Below, one piece after another: positions 1-6,058 of a DNA stretch of 8,123 nt. The notes under the pieces were generated by a model. The model ran no database searches and was not told the DNA's origin. It was given only the letters and a program-made list of their open reading frames with translations. The position numbers and the translations under genes were made by a program. Each line of letters begins with the position of its first letter. The stretch's first letter is position 1. This DNA is from Spirochaetia bacterium (lineage in GTDB: Bacteria > Spirochaetota > Spirochaetia > Treponematales > Breznakiellaceae): assembly GCA_025997795.1 (NCBI GenBank), contig BNVB01000089.1, positions 1-8,123 on the forward strand, given 5' to 3'.

Positions 1-483
1 GGCCGTACCGTAAGGAGCGAATTACCCAGGGCAATAACTGCGGTACGGCCCTTAACCCGCCTGTCGCTGGTGGAACTTTCCCGTACCCAGGCGGATGTTC
101 AAAATACCGAGAAGGTAGAGTTAAACCTCCAGACCGGCCGGGTCCGGGCAGAAGTACGGCCTGTGGCCGGGGGCCGCACGGAATTTACCGTCCGCAGTTC
201 CGCCGCCACCGCATCGGTACGGGGAACTATTTTTGAATTTGACACCCTTAACCTTTTGGTTAGGGAAGGCACGGTAGAATTTTCCGGCACTAAAGGAGCC
301 CCGGTATTGGTCGATTCCGGCCGGGCAAGTTATGCCGAAGAAAGTACCGGCCAGGCTGTTCCGCCGGAAGAAATTCTTGTTACCGAGCTTAAGCCAGATC
401 TGCCCGTAGGCGTGGAGACAACACTTTCATCCCAGGCTTCCCCGGAAGTAACGATAGACTTTAGTGTTAACGTAGGGTTTTAA
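1..483 (+). CDS. FecR-domain envelope protein, C-terminal part (5' truncated by window edge)
   Basis: The reading frame is open from base 1, so the gene begins before the window; 160 residues are visible. A GTG at 70 is in frame, but it lies inside the domain and is not the likely start. The visible part covers the second half of a FecR domain: a VRPLTRLSL strand near the start, a VNL/LNLQTGRVR-type strand, and the family hallmark SVRGTIFEF at 214-240, followed by LLVREGTVEFSG. FecR was named for a periplasmic regulator of iron-citrate signalling, but in spirochaetes such domains are mostly envelope proteins of unknown ligand. After the domain comes a polar linker and a C-terminal strand with alternating hydrophobic residues ending in phenylalanine (TIDFSVNVGF), which resembles an outer-membrane beta-signal. 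The CHASE2 cyclase starts 9 bases downstream, so the two are probably one operon; FecR next to CHASE2 cyclases is a recurring arrangement. The domain call is firm; the role is inferred. Confidence 0.85.
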   Translation, partial: GRTVRSELPRAITAVRPLTRLSLVELSRTQADVQNTEKVELNLQTGRVRAEVRPVAGGRTEFTVRSSAATASVRGTIFEFDTLNLLVREGTVEFSGTKGAPVLVDSGRASYAEESTGQAVPPEEILVTELKPDLPVGVETTLSSQASPEVTIDFSVNVGF

Positions 484-492
484 GAAAGCTGA

Positions 493-3210
493 ATGTCCCA
501 TTGGCGAAGCGCTCTTATTGGTTTTTCTTCTGCTCTGCTGTTTTCGATCCTTGGTGTTTCCGGGCTCTTTGTGTCCCTGGAAAACCGTATCTACGATTTT
601 TTCCTCCGTTCCCGGCCCAAACGGGAACGGCTGGAACACATAGTTTTTCTTGATGTAGATAACGAAGCCATTGCCAGTAACGGCGTTTTCCCCTGGCCCC
701 GGTCGGTTATGGCAGACGGTCTTTTGCGGCTCAAGGAATACGGCGCCCGGGCGGTTATTTTTGATATTGAATATGTAGATAAGGGACCCCAAGGGGTAGA
801 TGACCTGTATCTTGAACGGCTGCCTTCGGACTTTAACCGGACCTTTTCGGAAATCAACAACAATGTAGCGGACCTGGTAAACTCCCTCCTTACGGGCCGC
901 CTTGCCAGAGCCGAAGCGGGCAGTTATGCCCGGGATCTCTACGGATATATCAATGACGAAGGGACAAACCTGTTACAAAAAACAGAAGCGGTTGCCCGGA
1001 ATAATGATGAATACCTTACCATGGCCTCCGCCCTTTACGGCAATTCCTGGGTAACCCTTAATTTGCGCACCCATCCGCTGGAGGGCGAGCAGGCTTCCCG
1101 CCGCCCCATGGCAGAAGAATTATTTTCCTACCCGGTAAAAGTTTCTGCGAATGTTCCTGCGGGAACCTTCGCAGATATCCTGCCGCCCATTCCCTCTTTT
1201 GCCCGCTCTGCCCGGGGCGCGGGGTTTACCCGGGCCTATGTGGATTCAGACGGGGTAAGGCGGCGCATTGACCTTGTCCAGGAATTTAACGGCTTCCGGT
1301 ATTTGCAGCTTGCCTTTGCCCCCCTGGTCGATTACCTGGGGAATCCCGGCCTGGAACTGGAACAGAAGCGGCTTACCCTGCGGAACGCCCAGCTTCCTTC
1401 GGGAGAGACAAAGGACATCACCATTCCCCTGGATTCCCAGGGACGTATGCTCCTTGACTGGCCCCTTACTTCCTTTGAAGAAAGTTTTACCCACTTTTCC
1501 TTTGCAGCCCTTTCGCGGCTGGAACAGGATCAGGCAGAAATTGAACGGTCGGTGTTTTTGTTAAGTTCTTCGGAAAACCTCTACAGTTTTTCCGCCTACG
1601 ATAATTCCCTGGCAGAAGCGCCGTCCCTTCTGTACCGTATCAACGAACTGCTTTCTGCTTCTTCCCGGGAACGCTCCAGGGCATTAACCGAATGTTCCTA
1701 CGAAACTTTTGCTGTTTCCCTGGCCCAGCGGGACGAAGCCTGGGAACTGCTCTATCACTTTAGAGATCTGGCGCTCCCGGAAAAACTTGGGGCCCTGGAA
1801 AACGTTCTGGTGGAACGTTTTCCGGATAACGAAGAGGTGATACGCGAAGAAAGCGGATACCTTAGAACCGTGGCAGAAAATCTTTCTTCTGCGCTGGAAA
1901 ACTATGGTGTCATCCAGGAAACCCTTAAGACTGCGCTTAAAGGAAAGTTTTGTATTGTTGGGCAGACCGATGCGGGAACCACCGATATTGGGGTTAATCC
2001 CTTTCATAACGAATATGTCAATGTAGGCACCCAGGGAGTGGTGCTGGATACGGTCCTTGCTGAGTCGTTTATCACCTGGCTTTCCCCCTGGTGGAGCGTC
2101 CTCTTTTGTATTATTACGCCAATCCTTATCTTTTTGTTTGCAGAGATGCCGCCGGGACTCCGGCCCGTATTGGGAGTTATTGCTGCGGTAGTGATCTTTT
2201 TTATAGCGTTCTTTTTGTTCCGCTTTACCGGCATTTTTCTTAGTCCCGCCGCTCCAGCCTTTTCTCTTGTGCTTGCAGCTATTTTCCGCGAAATTGCCGC
2301 TTATATTGTATCGGACCAGGAAAAGCAGTTTATCCGCAAGGCTTTTTCCACCTATGTTTCCACCGATGTGGTAGAGGAACTTATTGCCGATCCTTCACTG
2401 CTCCAACTGGGCGGCGCCAAGCGGCACATGAGCGCCATCTTTACCGACATACGGAATTTTAGCACCATTGCCGAACAGCTTGATGCCGAACATCTGGTAA
2501 GCCTTCTTAACCGCTACCTTACCGCCATGAGCGATGTAATCCTTAAAGAAAAGGGTACCATTGATAAATACGAAGGGGATGCAATCATCGCCTTCTTTGG
2601 CGCGCCCCTGGATTTAAGCGATCATGCCCGGCGGGCCTGCCTTTCGGCTGTCACCATGAAACGTACCGAACAGGAACTGAACCGTATTATTCTGGAACAC
2701 AAACTATCGCCCGGGCCGCTCCAGACCCGTATTGGGATCAACACCGGAACCATGGTAGCAGGCAACATGGGTACCGGCAACAAAATGAATTATACCATTA
2801 TGGGGAACACGGTAAACCTTGCCTCCCGGCTTGAGGGAGTAAACAAACAGTACGAAACATGGATCCTTGCCACCAGCGCTACCATTGCCGAAACAGGCGA
2901 TGAATTTTTAACCCGCCGCCTGGACCGGGTCCGGGTGGTGGGTATTACCGAACCGGTACAGTTGTATGAACTGATAGAAATACAGGAAGCCGCCATGGAT
3001 TGGCAAAAGGAAACCGCCGCCCGTTTTGAAAAAGCCCTGGAGTTTTTTGAAGACAGGGACTGGAAAACCGCTGCGGAGGGTTTCCAGGAACTTCTTGCCA
3101 TGAACCCCGCAGACGGTCCAGGGCGTATATACCTGGAACGCTGTACTAATTATCTTGTTAAACCGCCGGCAGAAAATTGGGACGGGGTTTTTGTCATGGG
3201 TACAAAATAG
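493..3210 (+). CDS. CHASE2-domain transmembrane adenylate cyclase (class IIIb)
   Basis: This 905-residue protein is predicted to sense a periplasmic signal and make cAMP from ATP in the cytoplasm. Order: TM helix about 7-27; CHASE2 sensor about 30-515 (NGVFPWPR, ARAVIFDI, KGKFCIVGQTDAG motifs); three TM helices about 533-550, 558-576 and 580-600; a short linker with the FSTYVS motif; class III cyclase domain about 640-828; helical TPR-like tail ending in PPAENWDGV. Catalytic residues are intact: metal-binding D652 and D696 (44 apart, as usual), substrate-specifying K692, and transition-state N775 and R779. T768 replaces the class IIIa aspartate, giving a Lys/Thr pair as in class IIIb enzymes; lysine favours ATP over GTP. 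The sensor is longer than typical CHASE2 domains because of two helical insertions (about 105-168 and 343-480). The ATG has only a weak purine-rich site (AAGAAAG) and follows the FecR stop by 9 bases, which fits operon coupling. The family call is firm; the ligand is unknown. Confidence 0.93.
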   Translation: MSHWRSALIGFSSALLFSILGVSGLFVSLENRIYDFFLRSRPKRERLEHIVFLDVDNEAIASNGVFPWPRSVMADGLLRLKEYGARAVIFDIEYVDKGPQGVDDLYLERLPSDFNRTFSEINNNVADLVNSLLTGRLARAEAGSYARDLYGYINDEGTNLLQKTEAVARNNDEYLTMASALYGNSWVTLNLRTHPLEGEQASRRPMAEELFSYPVKVSANVPAGTFADILPPIPSFARSARGAGFTRAYVDSDGVRRRIDLVQEFNGFRYLQLAFAPLVDYLGNPGLELEQKRLTLRNAQLPSGETKDITIPLDSQGRMLLDWPLTSFEESFTHFSFAALSRLEQDQAEIERSVFLLSSSENLYSFSAYDNSLAEAPSLLYRINELLSASSRERSRALTECSYETFAVSLAQRDEAWELLYHFRDLALPEKLGALENVLVERFPDNEEVIREESGYLRTVAENLSSALENYGVIQETLKTALKGKFCIVGQTDAGTTDIGVNPFHNEYVNVGTQGVVLDTVLAESFITWLSPWWSVLFCIITPILIFLFAEMPPGLRPVLGVIAAVVIFFIAFFLFRFTGIFLSPAAPAFSLVLAAIFREIAAYIVSDQEKQFIRKAFSTYVSTDVVEELIADPSLLQLGGAKRHMSAIFTDIRNFSTIAEQLDAEHLVSLLNRYLTAMSDVILKEKGTIDKYEGDAIIAFFGAPLDLSDHARRACLSAVTMKRTEQELNRIILEHKLSPGPLQTRIGINTGTMVAGNMGTGNKMNYTIMGNTVNLASRLEGVNKQYETWILATSATIAETGDEFLTRRLDRVRVVGITEPVQLYELIEIQEAAMDWQKETAARFEKALEFFEDRDWKTAAEGFQELLAMNPADGPGRIYLERCTNYLVKPPAENWDGVFVMGTK

Positions 3211-3271
3211 CGGATTATACGGATTATTTGGTTTTCATCACTTCCACGCCGTCCCAGTTTTCCGGCGGCGG
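3163..3271. repeat. Imperfect inverted repeat formed by the two cyclase 3' ends
   Basis: The last 16 codons of the plus-strand cyclase (3163-3210) and of the minus-strand cyclase (3224-3271) encode the same type of tail (PPxxNWDGVxVMxTK). Because the genes converge, they form an inverted repeat around a 13-base centre. Aligned without gaps, 34 of 48 bases match, including TGGGACGG and CCGCCG blocks. The simplest cause is homology of the two coding ends. A transcript reading through the junction could fold on itself, so a role in 3' end formation is possible but unproven. Confidence 0.65.
3211..3227. repeat. Short direct repeat at the convergent gene junction
   Basis: The 8-base word CGGATTAT occurs at 3211-3218 and again at 3220-3227, separated by one A. 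It fills the 13-base gap between the two convergent cyclase genes and runs into the stop codon of the minus-strand gene. It may be a slippage remnant. I see no function, and there is no T-tract or GC-rich stem that would make it an intrinsic terminator. Confidence 0.5.
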
Positions 3272-4897
3272 CTCTGTGGAATAACTGCGGCAGCGGTCCA
3301 GGAGATTCTGTGCATTAAAGTCATTTGGCAATAGGGAAAGAACCGCTTCGAATTGTGCCGCCGCTTCGGTAAAATTTCGCTTATAGTAAGATTCCATGGC
3401 GTTGTTATGTATCGCCCAGGCCCGCTCTTCACCGGCCCCAAGGTTCCGGCTTACCGTATAAATTTTTACCCCCCTGGTTTTTCCCTTTACCGCTACGGTA
3501 TCCAGGAGCCGGAAAAAAAGCCGCGGGTCATTCCCGGCCCCCTTTAGCTCAAGGAACAGGGTTTCGCTAATCAGGATTTCCGCATGGTAGGGCTTGGTAA
3601 GCCCTTCCATGCGGCTGGCCAGGTTAACCACATCGCCTATGACGGTGTAATCCATTTTTCGTTCACTGCCAATGTTCCCCACGGTAACTGTTCCATACCC
3701 AATGCCAATGCCAATGCGGAATTCGGTTTTACCAAGTTCCTTCTGTTTTGTGTTAAAGTTTTTAACCGCATCAAGCATATCCAGGCCGGACAAAACCGAT
3801 TGCAGGGGATCGTCGGCATGTTTTACCGGAGCACCCCAAAAGGCCATAATTGCATCGCCTATGTATTTGTCCACAATGCCGTTCCGGTTCATGATAATGT
3901 CCACCTGGCCGGAAAAATAACGGTTAAGGGATTTTACCAGTTCGTCCGGGGCCAGGCCTTCGGAAATAGTAGTAAAACTGCGGATGTCGGAAAAAAGTAT
4001 GGCCGCTTCGCGGTTATCTCCAACGAGCATCGATTCGGGGGAAGTAAAGAATTTTTCGATTAGATCCTTGGGAACATACTTTTGAAAAATCTGCCGTATC
4101 CGTTCTTCTTTCTTTTGGGCCAATACCGCTTCAAAAGCCTGGCCCTTAATCCGTTCGTAGGCTTTTTCAAGTTCACCCAGCATGGTGTTAAAGGTCAGCG
4201 CCAGCCGCCCGGTCTCGTCCCGGTATTCCACCTGTACCCGGCCGCTTAAATTGTCTCCGGCGATAATGCCGCTCATGGCAGAAATTACCCGTCCCAGGGG
4301 TTTGGTAAGCTGCCGGGCAAAAAGTACCAGGAGCAGCGCCGCAGCGGCCAGGGAACAAGCCAAAATAATAATTGTCTGGAGGGCTATTTTTTCAGTATCC
4401 GCATAAAATACCGCCCGTTCTTCGGTAAGAAGGAGATGCCACCGGAACGGAACGGAATAGAAGTGCCGGAATACCCGGGTCTTGCCGTTCATTTCCGCCT
4501 GTAAAAGGGCCCCGGTATCGCCTTCCAGAAGAGGGAGCAGCCTTGACCTTTCTTCCTCATTTATAACCAGGGGGGAACTGCTCATGGCAACAGCGCCGGA
4601 ATCGTCCAGCGCCAGAATTACTTCGGTATCGCTTAAGATAATACTCCGGGCATAAGCTGCTACCGCTTCCCGGGCGGCCTGAATCATGTCCGGCCGGGAA
4701 TCGTAGGCATTTTCTGCCAGAAGATCCCATTGGCTTTCGGAATACTTTTTTAGTTCTGCCGCTTTAAAACTTAAAAATTGCTGGGTTATGCGGGTAATGC
4801 CGTTAAGGGCGTTAAAGTAGGATGCTGTTTCTGCCAGGGTAAGGGTTACAACAATAAGGGGAAGTACAACTATAATGATTTTTGCCCGTATCTTCAT
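3224..4897 (-). CDS. Membrane sensor adenylate cyclase with HAMP domain (class IIIb)
   Basis: This 557-residue protein is predicted to make cAMP in response to a periplasmic stimulus. Order: TM1 about 5-24; periplasmic sensor about 25-172, probably a Cache-type fold; TM2 about 173-195; HAMP about 196-248; helical linker; class III cyclase domain about 295-475; TPR-like tail ending PPPENWDGV. Catalytic residues are complete: metal-binding D304 and D348, substrate lysine K344, N425 and R429, with T418 in the class IIIb position. The cyclase domain and tail resemble those of the CHASE2 cyclase it faces, while the sensors are unrelated. I chose the ATG at 4897 because MKIRAK followed by a hydrophobic helix is a normal membrane-protein N-terminus. 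The more upstream ATG at 4975 would overlap the 72-residue gene by 64 bases. Neither start has a Shine-Dalgarno site, so translation probably depends on the upstream gene, whose stop is 14 bases away. The family call is firm; the sensor fold is moderate. Confidence 0.92.
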   Translation of the reverse strand: MKIRAKIIIVVLPLIVVTLTLAETASYFNALNGITRITQQFLSFKAAELKKYSESQWDLLAENAYDSRPDMIQAAREAVAAYARSIILSDTEVILALDDSGAVAMSSSPLVINEEERSRLLPLLEGDTGALLQAEMNGKTRVFRHFYSVPFRWHLLLTEERAVFYADTEKIALQTIIILACSLAAAALLLVLFARQLTKPLGRVISAMSGIIAGDNLSGRVQVEYRDETGRLALTFNTMLGELEKAYERIKGQAFEAVLAQKKEERIRQIFQKYVPKDLIEKFFTSPESMLVGDNREAAILFSDIRSFTTISEGLAPDELVKSLNRYFSGQVDIIMNRNGIVDKYIGDAIMAFWGAPVKHADDPLQSVLSGLDMLDAVKNFNTKQKELGKTEFRIGIGIGYGTVTVGNIGSERKMDYTVIGDVVNLASRMEGLTKPYHAEILISETLFLELKGAGNDPRLFFRLLDTVAVKGKTRGVKIYTVSRNLGAGEERAWAIHNNAMESYYKRNFTEAAAQFEAVLSLLPNDFNAQNLLDRCRSYSTEPPPENWDGVEVMKTK

Positions 4898-4902
4898 ACG
4901 AG

Positions 4903-4921
4903 GGTGAGCTTTTAAGCTACC
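4903..4921 (-). promoter_or_regulatory. Small hairpin at the stop/start junction, possible translational coupling element
   Basis: On the minus-strand transcript, GGTAGCT and AGCT-C-ACC can pair into a 7-bp stem with one bulged C and a UAAA loop. The loop contains the UAA stop codon of the 72-residue gene, and the stem ends 5 bases before the cyclase ATG. The cyclase has no visible Shine-Dalgarno site here. A ribosome finishing the upstream gene would open the hairpin and sit next to the cyclase start, which would suit termination-reinitiation coupling. The pairing is seen directly; the function is inference and the stem is short. Confidence 0.35.
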
Positions 4922-5130
4922 GAGAAGGACAATTCGGCGTTGGCCAGTTCGGAAAGATAACCGGTTTTGATGCAAAGGTCAAAGAGGTGGCGGTTGATAA
5001 AATCTTCCCGGATCTTTTCATCTCCGTCACTTAACCTGGTAAGCCGGATATTGTATCCTTCATCATTTTCCGCAAGGATGTCTAAATATTCTGATCTGCC
5101 GGGCCGGCTTTTGATCCAATACCGTTTCAT
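4912..5130 (-). CDS. Conserved small protein of unknown function, 72 residues
   Basis: I chose the ATG at 5130 because AGGAGG lies at 5136-5141, 5 bases upstream, the best ribosome binding site in the window. The frame could extend to an ATG at 5154, but that would put the binding site inside the gene. The product begins MKRYWIKSRPGRSEYLD and is mixed charged and polar (basic N-terminus, acidic middle with DGDEKIREDF), with no signal peptide or TM helix, so it is probably cytoplasmic. The spacing of hydrophobic residues (YLDILAEN, YNIRLTRL, HLFDLCIKTGYL) suggests a compact strand-strand-helix fold. I recall similar unannotated proteins in treponemes but cannot name a family. It is first in a likely two-gene operon with the HAMP cyclase, so it could modulate the cyclase or bind its product; that is guesswork from position alone. 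Confidence 0.85.
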   Translation of the reverse strand: MKRYWIKSRPGRSEYLDILAENDEGYNIRLTRLSDGDEKIREDFINRHLFDLCIKTGYLSELANAELSFSVA

Positions 5131-5135
5131 GGTTT

Positions 5136-5141
5136 CCTCCT
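5136..5141 (-). promoter_or_regulatory. Shine-Dalgarno site of the 72-residue gene
   Basis: On the minus strand this reads AGGAGG, followed by AAACC and the ATG at 5130. It fixes the start of the small gene. Because the cyclase behind it lacks such a site, it may drive translation of both. Confidence 0.85.
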
Positions 5142-5180
5142 GTATAAAAAACAAGTTACTCCTTTATTATTATCGGAAAA

Positions 5181-5216
5181 AACAAAATATTCCTTTAATG
5201 TGTTATACTTACCATT
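5181..5216 (+). promoter_or_regulatory. Extended -10 promoter for the methyltransferase, predicting a leaderless transcript
   Basis: TGTTATACT at 5201-5209 is an extended -10 element (TG, one base, then TATACT). No good -35 hexamer sits at the usual distance (AACAAA at 5181-5186), which is common for extended -10 promoters. Transcription would be expected to start about 7 bases after the element, at 5216-5217, on or beside the A of the ATG at 5217. No Shine-Dalgarno site precedes that ATG. The surrounding 86-base gap (5131-5216) is AT-rich and must also hold the promoter of the divergent minus-strand operon, for which I could not pick a convincing candidate. Confidence 0.55.
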
Positions 5217-6038
5217 ATGCCGTATAAAAAAGAATGGTTTAACGACGATCCCTTTTGGGAACAATACGCTCCTATCATGTTCGATGCAGCCCACTGGGCA
5301 GAAGTTCCGGCGGTGGCCGACGGTATCACCCGCCTGGCAAAACTGCCCCTCTATATGGAAGATCGTGCAGCCGCCCCGGCCGGCCGCCCCCGCTGTCTGG
5401 ACCTTTGCTGCGGTTTTGGCCGTGTCGGCCTGGAACTTGCCCGCCGGGGTTTTGCTGTTACCGGGGTGGATATTACCAAAAGTTACCTGGAAACTGCCCG
5501 GGAAGATGCGGCCAGAGAAAACCTGGAGGCGGAATTTATCCACGGCGATGTGCGGGAATTTGCACGGCCCGAAACTTTTGACATAGCAATAAACCTGTAT
5601 AATTCCTTTGGGTATTTTGAAGATCCCGCCGGTGATAAACTGTTAATCCAAAATGCTTTTACATCCCTTAAACCGGGCGGCGTTTTTTTTATCGAAACCC
5701 TGGGCAAAGAAATAATGGCCCGCGATTTTACCGCAGGCGAATGGTTCCGCCGGGCGGGGTTTTTTGTTGTAACCGAATACGAAATTCTTGATTCCTGGGG
5801 AGCGATAAAAAACACCTGGCATCTTATTCGGGAAAATACGGACGTTTCAACTGCTTCCACAGCCAGCGCCGCCTCGTGTCCTGTCAAAAAAACCTTTGTT
5901 CACCGCCTGTATGCCGCATCGGAATTACGCCGCCTTTTTTTGGAAGCGGGTTTTTCCCAGCTTGTTATATACGGCGATTGGGATGAGCGGCCCTACAATG
6001 AACAGGCGGTTAAATTGATCGCCGCCGGGAGAAAGTAA
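5217..6038 (+). CDS. Class I SAM-dependent methyltransferase, substrate unknown
   Basis: This 273-residue soluble protein has the Rossmann-type SAM-binding fold. Visible motifs: glycine-rich motif I LDLCCGFGR at 61-69; the acidic residue after strand 2, D85 in GVDITKSYL, expected to bind the ribose of SAM; GDVREF at 110-115; FDIAINLYNSFGYFED at 121-136, typical of small-molecule methyltransferases of this group; and LKPGGVFFIET after it. The C-terminal half has the FVHRLYAASELRRLFLEAGF pattern common in the family. A Ser/Thr/Ala-rich stretch (TDVSTASTASAAS) sits in a loop where relatives usually have a short turn, so it looks like a lineage-specific insertion. The gene has its own promoter, is divergent from the cyclase operon and converges on the chemoreceptor gene 20 bases away. 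It is not CheR-like. The fold is certain; the acceptor molecule cannot be read from sequence. Confidence 0.9.
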   Translation: MPYKKEWFNDDPFWEQYAPIMFDAAHWAEVPAVADGITRLAKLPLYMEDRAAAPAGRPRCLDLCCGFGRVGLELARRGFAVTGVDITKSYLETAREDAARENLEAEFIHGDVREFARPETFDIAINLYNSFGYFEDPAGDKLLIQNAFTSLKPGGVFFIETLGKEIMARDFTAGEWFRRAGFFVVTEYEILDSWGAIKNTWHLIRENTDVSTASTASAASCPVKKTFVHRLYAASELRRLFLEAGFSQLVIYGDWDERPYNEQAVKLIAAGRK

Positions 6039-6058
6039 TGTACGATGCGGCGCAGCTC

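Noticed and set aside
3163..3271. Inverted repeat as transposon ends
   Set aside because: The arms are coding sequence for the same protein tail, enclose only 13 bases and have no transposase or target duplication nearby.
4898..4975. Upstream ATG at 4975 as the start of the HAMP cyclase
   Set aside because: It would overlap the 72-residue gene by 64 bases, adds a polar stretch before the first TM helix and has no ribosome binding site. The ATG at 4897 gives a normal membrane-protein N-terminus.
6020..6052. Possible terminator between the methyltransferase and chemoreceptor genes
   Set aside because: CGCCGC at 6020-6025 and GCGGCG at 6047-6052 could pair, but the stem is only 6 bp with a 21-base loop and no T-tract on either strand.
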